Part shown: piece after piece, positions 35,340 through 44,198 of the stretch
Layout of the letters: the number at the start of each line of letters is the position of its first letter
How positions within the stretch are numbered: the stretch's first letter is position 1
The notes under the pieces: model-generated
The model's input: the letters and a program-made list of their open reading frames with translations, nothing else
Told to the model about the DNA's origin: nothing
Databases searched by the model: none
Assembly: GCF_021440195.1 (NCBI RefSeq)
Contig: NZ_JAJTSZ010000009.1
Coordinates: forward strand, 124,001 to 188,000
Source of the DNA: Dyadobacter sp. CY356
GTDB taxonomy: Bacteria; Bacteroidota; Bacteroidia; Cytophagales; Spirosomataceae
Length of the DNA stretch: 64,000 bases
Direction of reading: 5' to 3'
Translations under genes and position numbers: made by a program

Positions 35340-35405
35340 TTTAAGTTATTTTTTGATAAAGTTAGATAAACGTTCTTTATCAAATAAACCTTCATTGCTT
35401 ACAAG

Positions 35406-35822
35406 CTATAAGTCATTTATAAATAATGCCTTTGTGTTGGAAGCAACAGCTATGCGGGTTGTTTTAGTAGTGATATCAAAAGACTGTTTAAACCGCTTTT
35501 CTCCATCGAATAACTCGAAGGTATATTGCCCGTCGATAAACGATGACAAGTCAAACAGCTTTTGATATTTTTTATAAACCAACACCTGCTCTGTGAATAT
35601 AACATTGTTGTTACCATCTGAAATCCGGACTGAAACTCTATCAGTATCCGGCCAGCTGTATGAAATTTTAAACTTCATAGGCCTTACTTGCATGACATAG
35701 AAGTCTGAATAAAAAGCAATGTCACTTTTCAGGATTGTGTCCTGCGACCGGGCTTCGGAAAGAGCTGAAAAGATCAGAATCAGACAACTCAACTTGCGTA
35801 GGAAGTAGAAATCATATTTCAT
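35406..35822 (-). CDS. Exported hypothetical protein
   Basis: 138 residues with a signal peptide (about 1-27, ending EARSQ). The mature part is beta-rich (FKISYSWPDTDRVSVRISDGN, VIFTEQVLVYKKYQKLFDLSSF, GQYTFELFDG), as in a single immunoglobulin-like or T9SS-sorting-like sandwich. No family is recognised. Its C-terminus (TRIAVASNTKALFI) fits neither sorting signal well. Transcribed alone. Confidence 0.65.
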   Translation of the reverse strand: MKYDFYFLRKLSCLILIFSALSEARSQDTILKSDIAFYSDFYVMQVRPMKFKISYSWPDTDRVSVRISDGNNNVIFTEQVLVYKKYQKLFDLSSFIDGQYTFELFDGEKRFKQSFDITTKTTRIAVASNTKALFINDL

Positions 35823-36099
35823 AGAAATACAGGTTTATTTATATTAAACAACTTTCACTCCTTAATTAAAATATAAAAAACAATAAGTTTTATTTCTTAC
35901 ATAAAACTATAAAGTATTGATTAACAAATCAATACGAAAACATCATGCTTGTTGATATTGTTCTTAAAACAAACCTTAAACTAGAAATAGTACAGCAATT
36001 ATTGTTGTAATAATGAAGATTGTTCTGATAGTACCATTATTAAAACACCGTAGGAATGATTGTGATCCAATTGCTTTCCAGACCTTAAAATAAAGTATC

Positions 36100-36183
36100 A
36101 AAAAGCCGTCACAGATATCTGCGACGGCGTTGTAAATGTTCCTAACCTGTTGACCTTTCTATAATGTGCTGCGTAGAGAATAA
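36100..36183 (-). ncRNA. Candidate small RNA, about 84 nt
   Basis: The minus strand has TATATTTG at 36197-36190 (a perfect TAnnTTTG -7 element), then about 80 bp, then a stem GCCGTCGCAGA/TCTGTGACGGC (36128-36105, one mismatch, two-base loop) directly followed by TTTTT. No gene on this strand lies upstream that would need a terminator here. This is the layout of an independently transcribed small RNA. No -33 element was seen, and conservation cannot be tested here. Confidence 0.4.
36105..36128 (-). terminator. Intrinsic terminator, minus strand
   Basis: 11-bp stem with one mismatch and a T5 run after it on the minus strand. It has no upstream minus-strand protein gene. Confidence 0.75.
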
Positions 36184-36383
36184 CGATTACAAATATAGAG
36201 ACAACAAGATTTGCATTTAAGCGTGAAAACACGTGATTTTAAGGTCAGGTAACTGGCATTTCTACAAATCGTAATTACCCCTGATCTGGCAGGTATTATT
36301 ACGTGTTTTACTTTTTGAATTATCAATAACCTACTTTAAGACAGATAGTTACAAAATCAGTAATTATTGACAAACAGATGCAC

Positions 36384-36415
36384 TTTGACATTCGTAATTG
36401 TTAGAGGTAATTTTA
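36384..36415 (+). promoter_or_regulatory. Promoter of the two-component unit
   Basis: TTTG at 36384-36387, a 20-bp spacer, then TAATTTTA at 36408-36415 (one mismatch to TAnnTTTG), 37 bp before the ATG at 36452. The spacing matches the Bacteroidota primary sigma factor. Confidence 0.55.
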
Positions 36416-36451
36416 CATTGACTATTTAACTCTCTTCTTAAAAATAAAATC

Positions 36452-36841
36452 ATGACAAAATTTAATGGCAACGAAGGCCGGCTGATTTCTTCATTGGAAG
36501 TGCAGGAATTGAAACGCCCCCATCATGCATTAGAAAATAGCATTAAAGCAAGAGGTGAAAACTTTATCCAGGCCGAATTTTTTGGATTGAATACTTTTAA
36601 GAAACTTATAGACCCTCTCGGTAAAGATTGTGTTGGTTTTCGTGTGTATTACGGTGCACAACATGAAGATCATGATGGTGACGAAGTGATTATCGGAAAG
36701 GGAAAACATACATCACGGCTAATCATTGTTCCGGTTGATGTCAATGGAAAAGACATTTCCAAAGGTACTGGCCTGAAAGATATGCCGGCAAGTGACGATG
36801 CAATGGCCGGTGGGCCAACATGCCCTTCTCATTGTAACTAA
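36452..36841 (+). CDS. Hypothetical protein at the head of the two-component unit
   Basis: 129 residues, cytoplasmic, no membrane segment. The sequence has a mixed fold with FRVYYGAQHEDHDGDEVIIGKGKHTSRLIIVPVD in the centre, and a C-terminal GGPTCPSHCN segment with two Cys and one His that could bind a metal (inference). No family is recognised. It is followed in 10 bp by the multi-helix membrane protein, then a histidine kinase and a response regulator, so it may provide or modify the signal. Confidence 0.7.
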   Translation: MTKFNGNEGRLISSLEVQELKRPHHALENSIKARGENFIQAEFFGLNTFKKLIDPLGKDCVGFRVYYGAQHEDHDGDEVIIGKGKHTSRLIIVPVDVNGKDISKGTGLKDMPASDDAMAGGPTCPSHCN

Positions 36842-36851
36842 TCGCTATTAT

Positions 36852-37556
36852 ATGTTGCTGATTGAATCATACCTTACTTTCATTCACAACCATTTAATAG
36901 TATGTCTTGCAGTCTTTGTAACGGTAATTCCTTTATTTCTGATTTTATACAGAAAAGCAAACGTTGATCCGTCATTTAATCTTCTTCTGATTTATTTGGT
37001 GACGAAGTTGATCATTGACCTAATCATGTTTCATTATGCCACGCAGCGAACAAATAATTTAATCTATTACAATCTTAGTATTCCGGTGCGGTATGCTTTG
37101 CTTAGTGGGATGTTTTATTTCAAAATTGAGTCCGGGTCATATAAAAAAGGAATTATTTATTCGATAATCGGTTTTTCGGTTTTCACAATCTGGGATGTAT
37201 TTTATTCCAATCCCGATATCAAGGATCTGCACAACCATAGTATGGTTGCCTATGCCACAACGGTGGAATGCTTATTGATGTTATTTTGGATACTTGTATA
37301 TTTTTATGAGGTAATTCGAATGCTCAAAATCCCGAATATTCTTACATTTCCATTTTTTTGGGTTTGCTCGGGACTGTTATTATACTATTCAAGCTTCATC
37401 TTTATAGCACCTATTTTACACTATACCGAAAAATGGGAAAACCCGCTTTATATTGGATTTTTGAATTTAGTACCTTACATTTTTGAAACACTTTGCCTCA
37501 TATTTTTCAGCATCGGTGTTTGGATATTTTCAACGCGTTATTATGCAAAACAGTGA
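36852..37556 (+). CDS. Seven-helix membrane protein, candidate sensor partner
   Basis: The frame opens inside the previous gene, but the ATG at 36852 follows the previous stop and gives 234 residues. About six to seven transmembrane helices cover the whole protein; conserved-looking Lys, His and aromatic residues are scattered in short loops. No family is recognised. It overlaps the histidine kinase gene by 14 bp. The kinase has only one membrane helix and no sensory domain, so this protein is a likely membrane sensor or signal carrier (inference). Confidence 0.75.
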   Translation: MLLIESYLTFIHNHLIVCLAVFVTVIPLFLILYRKANVDPSFNLLLIYLVTKLIIDLIMFHYATQRTNNLIYYNLSIPVRYALLSGMFYFKIESGSYKKGIIYSIIGFSVFTIWDVFYSNPDIKDLHNHSMVAYATTVECLLMLFWILVYFYEVIRMLKIPNILTFPFFWVCSGLLLYYSSFIFIAPILHYTEKWENPLYIGFLNLVPYIFETLCLIFFSIGVWIFSTRYYAKQ

Positions 37557-38403
37557 CGGACTAACCTGGGCAATACTAATCGCTACACTTGCAATGTTGA
37601 TGATGGCATTTTTTGTTATTCTTTTCGTTATGTTTTATCAAAAGAGGCAATTGCATCAGGAGAAAAAACTGCACGAAATTGAAAAAGATTATCAGCGGCT
37701 TTTGCTGGATACAGCATTAAATTCGGAGGAAACCGAACGCAGAAGAATTGCGCAGGATCTCCATGACGATATAGGTACAATGCTGTCTCTTACGAAGTTA
37801 AGTCTGAACCAGTTGAGTAAGCTAGTGACAGAATCTGGCATCAAAGAAGACCAGATTATGCGCAAGTCCCAGGCCCTTGTTGAGGAAACTATTTTACATG
37901 TGCGAAGGATAACCCGTGATCTTGTTCCCACAACACTGGAGCGTTTCGGACTGTCCGCGGCAATCGAGGAGTTTATAAACAAACTTGAAAACAGTAAAAA
38001 TTTAAAGATTTCGTTTATTTCAAATACAGAAGAAGCCCCGCGCCAAAGTCAGAAAACTGAGCTGACTATTTACCGGATTACGCAGGAGCTGGTGAATAAT
38101 TCGATCAAGCATTCGCAATGTTCGAAGATTGAAATTAACTTGCATATAAATAGTAAAATCATAGAACTTCAGGTAACCGATAATGGAATTGGCTTTGATC
38201 CTGATGCTTTGAGAAATAATAACCTGACCGGCCTGGGATTACTGGGTATTGAAAGCCGGCTGGCAATTGTCGACGGCACAATTAACTATGAAAAACCCAA
38301 AATGGGCGGTTCCAAAGCGTTTGCAATCGTGCCTGTTGTACCTGCAACTGATAGCAAGCCTGAACCGTTACATCCATTCCGCCGTCAACGTGCGACAATT
38401 TAA
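37543..38403 (+). CDS. Sensor histidine kinase, NarX/LiaS (HisKA_3) type
   Basis: 286 residues from the ATG at 37543. One membrane helix (about 9-31) then a coiled coil (35-65), the HisKA_3 dimerisation domain with phospho-acceptor His74 (RRRIAQDLHDDIG), and an HATPase_c domain (about 180-265: ELVNNSIKHSQC N-box, DNGIGFD G1, GLGLLGI G2). No PAS, GAF or extracytoplasmic domain, so input must come from another protein, most simply the overlapping upstream membrane protein. It phosphorylates the response regulator encoded 12 bp downstream. Confidence 0.9.
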   Translation: MQNSDGLTWAILIATLAMLMMAFFVILFVMFYQKRQLHQEKKLHEIEKDYQRLLLDTALNSEETERRRIAQDLHDDIGTMLSLTKLSLNQLSKLVTESGIKEDQIMRKSQALVEETILHVRRITRDLVPTTLERFGLSAAIEEFINKLENSKNLKISFISNTEEAPRQSQKTELTIYRITQELVNNSIKHSQCSKIEINLHINSKIIELQVTDNGIGFDPDALRNNNLTGLGLLGIESRLAIVDGTINYEKPKMGGSKAFAIVPVVPATDSKPEPLHPFRRQRATI

Positions 38404-38415
38404 AAATAAAAAACC

Positions 38416-39063
38416 ATGAAACTGGGCATAGCCGACGACCATGAATTGTTCAGAAAGGGATTTATCTCCATGTTGAGTAATGTTCCGGATTTTGATTTTG
38501 TTCTGGAAGCGGCAAACGGACAGGAACTGCTGGACAAGCTTCCGGCGAATATGCCTGACATCGTTTTTATGGATCTGCAAATGCCGGTAATGGATGGAAT
38601 TCAGGCAACCGAGCTGGCGTTTGAGCGTTATCCTGATATCAAAATAATTGTTGTTTCCATGTATAATGAAGATCGCTTTGTGATCCATATGCTGGAAAAA
38701 GGTGTGCAGGGTTATTTATTGAAAGACACAAGTCCGGATGAAGTAGAAAAAGCGATCCGCCGCGTAGCCGAAGAAGGTTTTTATTATAATGATTTTGTTT
38801 CCAAAGCGATGCACCGGAAAATGGTAAACCGCCAGCCAAACAAACATCCGTTTTTCCCAAACTCCTGTAACGTAGCACTTTCAGCCCGCGAAAAAGAAGT
38901 TCTTCAATTAATCTGTGATGGATTGTCAACGGTAGAAATAAGTGAAAAACTATTTATCAGCGTGCGAACCGTAGAAGGCCATCGCTTACGCGTTCTTGAA
39001 AAAACCGGCACAAAAACCACTGCCGCCGCCGTTGCTTTTGCTTACAAAAATCAACTTTTGTAA
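38416..39063 (+). CDS. Response regulator, NarL/FixJ family
   Basis: 215 residues. Receiver domain (1-120) with acidic pocket Asp7/Asp8, phospho-acceptor Asp53 (FMDLQMP), and Lys in LLKD near 103. LuxR-type helix-turn-helix (about 155-205: LSAREKEVLQLICDGLSTVEISEKLFISVRTVEGH). Activated by the kinase encoded just upstream; it probably binds promoter DNA as a dimer. Targets unknown, but autoregulation of the unit is common. Confidence 0.93.
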   Translation: MKLGIADDHELFRKGFISMLSNVPDFDFVLEAANGQELLDKLPANMPDIVFMDLQMPVMDGIQATELAFERYPDIKIIVVSMYNEDRFVIHMLEKGVQGYLLKDTSPDEVEKAIRRVAEEGFYYNDFVSKAMHRKMVNRQPNKHPFFPNSCNVALSAREKEVLQLICDGLSTVEISEKLFISVRTVEGHRLRVLEKTGTKTTAAAVAFAYKNQLL

Positions 39064-39070
39064 AAATTAA

Positions 39071-39154
39071 TTTCACGCAGAGTTTTAAAGATAACATTAA
39101 AGAACGCAAACAGTTTAGCGTGCTTTAATGTTATCTTTCTTGCTTCGCGTGAAA
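39071..39154. repeat. Nested palindrome, CGCAGAG-type repeat
   Basis: Three nested perfect stems: TTTCACGC/GCGTGAAA (39071-39078, 39147-39154), a 16-bp arm AAAGATAACATTAAAG (39087-39102 with 39123-39138) and ACGC/GCGT (39104-39107, 39118-39121). It fills the gap after the response regulator. No T-run on the stem end, so it looks more like a mobile or REP-type repeat than a plain terminator. Confidence 0.7.
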
Positions 39155-39214
39155 TCATTCTTCAATTTTATTTATCTTTCTCATTCAAAATTCTCTCATT
39201 CAATCATTGATCAA

Positions 39215-39895
39215 ATGAAAGTACTTATTGTTTGCACCAATCATGATTCTTACCCTTCTAAAACAGGAAAAACGGGATTGTGGATGAGCGAGTTAACGCA
39301 TTTTTATGATGCAATGACGAGACGAAGAGTATTAGTAGATATTGTAAGTCCAAAAGGCGGGGCAATTCCGATTGATGAGAGAAGTTTTGATCTGAAAGAC
39401 GAAATCAATCAGAAATGTTTTAACGATGCAGCCTTTCTTGCCAAGTTTGAAAAATCACTAAGTCCTTCCGAGATTATTGCAAAAGATTATCGTCTTATTT
39501 TTTTTACTGGTGGAGACGGTGGCATGTGGGACTTTCCGGAAAATATTGAATTACAGGAAATCACAAAAACCATTTACGAAAATCACGGCATGGTAACCGC
39601 CGTTTGCCACGGTGTAAGCGGACTTTTGAATGTGAAGCTTTCAGACGGCTCCTATTTGATCAGCGACAAATATGTAACAGGATTTTCTCATGTAGAAGAT
39701 ACCATCATGAGTTTTGTAAGCGAAATACCCTTTCATTTGGAAGACAAACTTCGGGAACGGGGTGCACACTATACCAAATCCATGATTCCTTTTATAGAAT
39801 TCATCGAGATGGACGAAAGACTTATCACCGGGCAAAATCCAAATTCTGCCGGAAAAGTTGCATCAAAAGCTTTGGAAGAGCTTTTTGAAAAATAA
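39215..39895 (+). CDS. DJ-1/PfpI family protein (type 1 glutamine amidotransferase-like, Hsp31-type)
   Basis: 226 residues from the ATG at 39215; the frame opens at 39128 inside the palindrome, an unlikely start. DJ-1/PfpI fold with the nucleophile elbow AVCHG (Cys131, His132) and a GGDGGMWDF block that fits the Hsp31/YhbO branch (glyoxalase III, chaperone or deglycase activities claimed for the family). The C-terminal SMIPFIEFIEMDERLITGQNPNSA block is typical. Cytoplasmic. Confidence 0.88.
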   Translation: MKVLIVCTNHDSYPSKTGKTGLWMSELTHFYDAMTRRRVLVDIVSPKGGAIPIDERSFDLKDEINQKCFNDAAFLAKFEKSLSPSEIIAKDYRLIFFTGGDGGMWDFPENIELQEITKTIYENHGMVTAVCHGVSGLLNVKLSDGSYLISDKYVTGFSHVEDTIMSFVSEIPFHLEDKLRERGAHYTKSMIPFIEFIEMDERLITGQNPNSAGKVASKALEELFEK

Positions 39896-39897
39896 AT

Positions 39898-39925
39898 AAG
39901 ATCGCTTAATAATTCAAGCGATCTT
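39898..39925. terminator. Bidirectional terminator
   Basis: Perfect 10-bp stem AAGATCGCTT/AAGCGATCTT (39898-39907, 39916-39925) between convergent genes; T-rich on the minus strand. Confidence 0.8.
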
Positions 39926-39939
39926 CTTCTTCAAATATC

Positions 39940-40482
39940 TTAAACGTATTTTTCAAATAACGCTTTAAAAGTTGGCAGGATAATATCCTTTTCGGAAACG
40001 ATCGGATTCTCAATTCCCCAGTCAATTCCCAGGTCAGGATCATTCCATAGTAAACCGGATTCCGCTCCTTTGTTGTAGACGTTCGTACATTTATAACTAA
40101 ACACAGAATCTTCCAGCGCTACAAATCCGTGGGCAAAACCTTCGGGAACATACGCCATATTATTTGTGTCGCTGCGCAACTCAAAAACTTCATGTTTGCC
40201 GAAAGTTGGTGATTCCGGACGGATATCTACGGCTACATCAAGCACACGACCAGAAATCACGCGAACCAGCTTTCCCTGAGCAAATGGCGCATTTTGAAAA
40301 TGTAAACCTCTTACCACACCTTTGATCGAGAATGACTGATTATCCTGAACAAAGTTTGTCGGCAAGCCTAATTTCTTAAATAATTCTTCATTGTATGATT
40401 CAAAAAAGAATCCTCTGTCGTCCTGAAAAACGCGTGGGATAATTTCTACTAAACCGGCAATGGAGGTTTCGCGGATCTGCAT
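39940..40482 (-). CDS. rfbC: dTDP-4-dehydrorhamnose 3,5-epimerase
   Basis: 180 residues, full length for RmlC. It epimerises dTDP-4-keto-6-deoxyglucose at C3 and C5 in dTDP-L-rhamnose synthesis. Cupin fold with catalytic His61 in VVRGLHFQ, the FVQDNQS block, EGFAHGFVAL and the FSYKCTNVYN tyrosine region. No other rml genes are nearby, so it is encoded apart from the rest of the pathway. Divergent from pyrF with a short shared promoter region. Confidence 0.95.
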   Translation of the reverse strand: MQIRETSIAGLVEIIPRVFQDDRGFFFESYNEELFKKLGLPTNFVQDNQSFSIKGVVRGLHFQNAPFAQGKLVRVISGRVLDVAVDIRPESPTFGKHEVFELRSDTNNMAYVPEGFAHGFVALEDSVFSYKCTNVYNKGAESGLLWNDPDLGIDWGIENPIVSEKDIILPTFKALFEKYV

Positions 40483-40591
40483 AGTTATGTTATAAATTAT
40501 CTTTTTTAAAGATTGTAATCATTTTATGTGTGTGCAAATTTATGAATCTATTTGCAGAGGTTGTAATTTCGGCACATTATTTCGAAATAAC

Positions 40592-41419
40592 ATGACATAC
40601 GAAGCGCTTTTTGAACACATTTCCCAAAAGAAATCCTATCTCTGCATAGGCCTGGATACAGATATACGTAAAATTCCCGCTCATTTGTTAAAAGAGAGCG
40701 ATCCGGTTTTTGAATTCAATAAACAGATTATTGACGCCACAGCTGATTATTGCGTTTCCTATAAACCGAATATCGCTTTTTACGAAGCGTTGGGAGCAAA
40801 GGGTTGGGAAAGTTTACAAAAGACGATCGAGTATATTCCAAAAAGCCATTTTACGATTGCTGATGCCAAAAGAGGTGATATCGGAAACACATCAGGACTT
40901 TACGCACGTACATTTTTCGATCCGTCGTCGTCTGGGCTTGATTTTGATTCGGTAACGGTTGCGCCTTATATGGGAAGCGACTCAGTAACGCCGTTTCTTG
41001 ATTTTGAAGGGAAGTGGGTTATTCTGCTGGCGTTAACTTCCAATTCCGGTGGGGCAGATTTCCAACGACTTGAAACCAAAGAAGGATTTTTATATGAACA
41101 GGTGCTCAAAACTTCACAAACCTGGGCAGGTGCTGACCGGATGATGTATGTGGTGGGGGCAACACAAGCGCACGATCTGGCTAGTATCCGTACTATCGTT
41201 CCTGACCATTTTTTATTAGTGCCGGGTGTCGGCGCGCAAGGTGGAAATCTGGAAGAAGTTTCCAGGTATGGTATGAATAAATCCTGCGGATTGCTTGTCA
41301 ATGCTTCCAGAAGTATCATTTATGCCAGCAACGGTCTTGATTTTGCACAAAAGGCGAAGGAAGAAGCGCAGGTTTTACAAAAGGAAATGGCTGTATATCT
41401 CGACAAGTATTGCAAATAA
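40592..41419 (+). CDS. pyrF: Orotidine 5'-phosphate decarboxylase, group 2
   Basis: 275 residues from the ATG at 40592 (the open frame reaches 40526, but the ATG at 40592 gives the family N-terminus MTYEALF). It converts OMP to UMP, the last step of pyrimidine synthesis. Signature [15 protein letters not shown] holds the catalytic Asp-Lys-Asp triad (D-x-K-x2-D). This longer type 2 form is usual in Bacteroidota. Followed by lysA in the same direction (51 bp). Confidence 0.96.
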   Translation: MTYEALFEHISQKKSYLCIGLDTDIRKIPAHLLKESDPVFEFNKQIIDATADYCVSYKPNIAFYEALGAKGWESLQKTIEYIPKSHFTIADAKRGDIGNTSGLYARTFFDPSSSGLDFDSVTVAPYMGSDSVTPFLDFEGKWVILLALTSNSGGADFQRLETKEGFLYEQVLKTSQTWAGADRMMYVVGATQAHDLASIRTIVPDHFLLVPGVGAQGGNLEEVSRYGMNKSCGLLVNASRSIIYASNGLDFAQKAKEEAQVLQKEMAVYLDKYCK

Positions 41420-41470
41420 GTCAACTTCCGCTTTCTAAATATTAATTTAATACCATCCAATTATTTTCCA

Positions 41471-42706
41471 ATGCAGCTTTCAGATCAAAATACATATACA
41501 ATACAAAATATTGACCCGCTACAACTTGTCGAACAATACGGCAGTCCACTTTATGTTTACGATGGCGAAACGATCCGTCGCAAAGTACAGGAATTGCAAA
41601 ATGCTTTTTCAGGCATTGATATGAAGATAAAATTCGCCTGTAAATCCAATACAAATCTTGCGGTTTTACGTTTGATGCGTGAAATCGGCGTTGAACTTGA
41701 CGTAGTTTCAACCGGTGAACTGGAAATGGGAAAACTGGCCGGATATGATACCAAACAAATCACATTCACGCCAAGCGGTGTTCCGTTTGAGGAAGTAAAA
41801 GCAGCAGTTGAAGCGGGTTCGATTGTAAATGTCGATAGCATTCCTTTACTTGAATGGTTTGGACAAACTTATGGAAATACAAAACCATGTCTGATCCGTT
41901 TGAAACCAAATGTAGCCGCAGGAGGAAACATCAAAATCATGACTGCCCATGCAGATTCAAAATTCGGGATTTCGGTTTTGCTATTGGATCAGATTCTGAA
42001 AGTTGTTAAAAAATATGATATTAAAGTAATCGGTTTGCATCAGCATACGGGTTCCGATATTAAGGATGCCGAACCTTTCATACAAGTTGCTGATATTGTT
42101 TTTGAGGCTGCACTGCAATTTCCTGATCTTGAAATAATTGATTTGGGAGGAGGATTTAAAGTATCCTACAAACCAAATGATCCGATCACAGATATGGAGC
42201 TTTTGGGTAATAAAATTTCAGAGCGTTTTAAAAATTTCTGTGTGAAATACGGTCGTAAGCTGCAATTGTGGTTCGAGCCCGGGAAATTTCTGGTAAGTGA
42301 ATGTGGATATTTATTGGTAAACACTACCGTTGTGAAGGAAGATCCGGCACGTACTTTTGTACACATCGATTCAGGTTTAAACCACCTGATCAGACCGATG
42401 ATGTATGGTTCTTATCATCATATATTAAATATTTCTAATCCGGCAGGAAAGGAAAAAGATTATACTATTGTTGGTTATATCTGCGAAACAGACACATTCG
42501 CAACAGATCGTCCGTTACCGGAAGTGCGTCAGGGCGATGTATTAGCGTTTTTAAATGCAGGTGCTTACGGTTTCACGATGAGCTCAAACTATAACGCCCG
42601 CTTCCGCCCGGCCGAAGTTTTGGTCGATAACGGCACCGCGAAATTGGTGAGACGACGTGAGACTTTGGAAGATTTGCTGCGCACGCAGGTAGGTTTCACA
42701 GAGTAG
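41471..42706 (+). CDS. lysA: Diaminopimelate decarboxylase
   Basis: 411 residues. It decarboxylates meso-diaminopimelate to L-lysine. Fold-type III PLP enzyme with Lys58 (FACKSN) as the Schiff-base lysine, HQHTGSDI, GGGF glycine loop, EPGKF, and the catalytic cysteine in CETDTF. Dimers form the active site with the beta-domain. Preceded by pyrF and followed by a strong palindrome at 42709-42775. Confidence 0.96.
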   Translation: MQLSDQNTYTIQNIDPLQLVEQYGSPLYVYDGETIRRKVQELQNAFSGIDMKIKFACKSNTNLAVLRLMREIGVELDVVSTGELEMGKLAGYDTKQITFTPSGVPFEEVKAAVEAGSIVNVDSIPLLEWFGQTYGNTKPCLIRLKPNVAAGGNIKIMTAHADSKFGISVLLLDQILKVVKKYDIKVIGLHQHTGSDIKDAEPFIQVADIVFEAALQFPDLEIIDLGGGFKVSYKPNDPITDMELLGNKISERFKNFCVKYGRKLQLWFEPGKFLVSECGYLLVNTTVVKEDPARTFVHIDSGLNHLIRPMMYGSYHHILNISNPAGKEKDYTIVGYICETDTFATDRPLPEVRQGDVLAFLNAGAYGFTMSSNYNARFRPAEVLVDNGTAKLVRRRETLEDLLRTQVGFTE

Positions 42707-42708
42707 AA

Positions 42709-42775
42709 AGAGATAAAAAAAGAGGGGCACAGAGTTTTATTTTAACATAAACTCTGTGCCCCTCTTCCTATCTCT
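42709..42775. terminator. Strong palindrome, CACAGAG-type, between convergent genes
   Basis: A perfect 16-bp stem (42721-42736 with 42750-42765, arm AGAGGGGCACAGAGTT) is extended by AGAGATA/TATCTCT (42709-42715, 42769-42775). It ends lysA and the opposite ALDH gene, and the motif CACAGAG recurs in the repeats at 39071 and 56511. Confidence 0.8.
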
Positions 42776-42792
42776 GTGGTTCCCTGTGTAAC

Positions 42793-44175
42793 CTACCCAA
42801 TTTTCAAGTGGAAAGATTTTGCTTTGGTTAACGCTTCGTAACCTACTTTTGAAAGCGTTACTCCCCTACCTGAATTTTTAACGCCTGTCCATGCCAGGGC
42901 CGGATCCAGATAATCGCAGCGGTTCATGAACCAGGTTCCGGTTTCCACCTGCGCACCAATTTCCAGCGCTGCATCAATATCACTTGTCCAGATAGAAGCC
43001 GTCAAACCATACTGACTGTCATTCATCAAACGGATCGCTTCCTCATCACTTTTCACAGACATAATGCCAACCACAGGAGCAAAACTTTCTTCTGTCATCA
43101 CCTGCATCGTATGATCCACATTGACCAGAACCTGCGGTGCCATATACGGCGTTCCCTCTTTGTGTGCCGGAAAAAGTGCAGTATCAATCAATGCTTTTGC
43201 ACCTTGTCCTACGGCCTCTTCGATTTGTTTTTGCGCAAATGCTGCGGCAGAAGTTCTGACCATTGGCCCCAAGGTCGTATCAGCGTCAAGCGGATCGCCG
43301 AGGGTATATGTTTTTGTCAGTTCAACAAATCCTTCAACAAACTTGTCATACACATCTTCATGAACATAAATTCTTTCAATACCGCAGCAGGATTGTCCGG
43401 AGTTAAAAAAAGAACCATCAACAAGATTTTCCACGGCATCTGCCAGATTTGCGTCTGCACGAACATAGGCCGGATCTTTTCCACCAAGCTCCAAGCCACC
43501 AACAATAAAACGCTCATTAATTGATTTCTGAACGGCATGACCACCTTCCACCGAACCGGTAAAAGCAACATAAGCAGTTCTTGTATCAGCAATAACCGCG
43601 GCTACCTGCTCGTGACTTAAATGTAAATACTGAAAAACACCTTCCGGCAAACCTGCGTATGCAAAAGCTTCCGCATAACGTTCGGCGCAAAGCGGTGTCT
43701 GTTGTGCATGTTTTAAAATGACCGAGTTTCCGGCCATAATCGCCGGAATAACAGAATTGACAGAAGTCAGGTAAGGATAATTCCATGGCGCAACGACGAA
43801 AACAACTCCTACCGGATCGCGACGGATGAATCTTTTGAACCCAGCAATTTCTTCCACCTCAACATCAGCCAAAGCCTGCTCGGCAACAGAAATCATATAT
43901 TTTGCACGTTCCTGAAATCCTTTTTTAATTTCATTGGCGGTGTAACGTACCGGCCGTCCCATTTGCCAGGTTAGCTCCAAACCGATCTCATCAGCGTTTT
44001 TGACAAAGTACTCTACTGCTTTTAAACATATAGCTGCACGTTCCTGAACGGTGGTTTTCTTCCATTCTTTCTGCGCTTCGGTTGCTTTTTGCAGCGAACT
44101 TTCAATCATTTCGTCCGTTGCTAACTGACGTTCCAGATATACTGATCCATCGATAGGACTAATTGTTTTTTGCAT
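42793..44175 (-). CDS. NAD(P)-dependent aldehyde dehydrogenase
   Basis: 460 residues. ALDH superfamily: PWNYPYLT, the cofactor loop GSVEGG, the general base glutamate in GGLELGGKDPAYV, catalytic Cys263 in NSGQSCCG, and EESFAPVVG near the end. The length and sequence pattern resemble the short succinate-semialdehyde or aminoaldehyde dehydrogenases (Sad/YneI type), which are about 460 residues. It follows the SDR gene by 23 bp. With the glutamine-synthetase-like gene beyond the repeat array it may degrade a gamma-glutamylated amine (inference). Confidence 0.9.
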   Translation of the reverse strand: MQKTISPIDGSVYLERQLATDEMIESSLQKATEAQKEWKKTTVQERAAICLKAVEYFVKNADEIGLELTWQMGRPVRYTANEIKKGFQERAKYMISVAEQALADVEVEEIAGFKRFIRRDPVGVVFVVAPWNYPYLTSVNSVIPAIMAGNSVILKHAQQTPLCAERYAEAFAYAGLPEGVFQYLHLSHEQVAAVIADTRTAYVAFTGSVEGGHAVQKSINERFIVGGLELGGKDPAYVRADANLADAVENLVDGSFFNSGQSCCGIERIYVHEDVYDKFVEGFVELTKTYTLGDPLDADTTLGPMVRTSAAAFAQKQIEEAVGQGAKALIDTALFPAHKEGTPYMAPQVLVNVDHTMQVMTEESFAPVVGIMSVKSDEEAIRLMNDSQYGLTASIWTSDIDAALEIGAQVETGTWFMNRCDYLDPALAWTGVKNSGRGVTLSKVGYEALTKAKSFHLKIG

Positions 44176-44198
44176 ATACTTATAAAATGCTGTTCTAT

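Larger units (their letters stand above)
35823..36451. other. Long intergenic region with candidate small RNA and promoter
   Basis: About 630 bp without a protein gene. From left: an AT-rich stretch (35823-36090) with nothing recognised, a minus-strand intrinsic terminator (36100-36128) behind a minus-strand -7 element (36190-36197), and the plus-strand promoter of the next gene (36384-36415). A 12-base ACGTGATTTT-containing palindromic patch occurs near 36228. Confidence 0.5.

Noticed and set aside
36792-36851. Upstream start of the seven-helix protein inside the preceding gene
   Set aside because: The ATG at 36852 directly follows the preceding stop and leads straight into the first membrane helix; the extra 20 residues overlap a well-formed gene.
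43111-43524. 137-codon frame on the plus strand
   Set aside because: Mirror of the aldehyde dehydrogenase gene, whose catalytic motifs are complete on the other strand.
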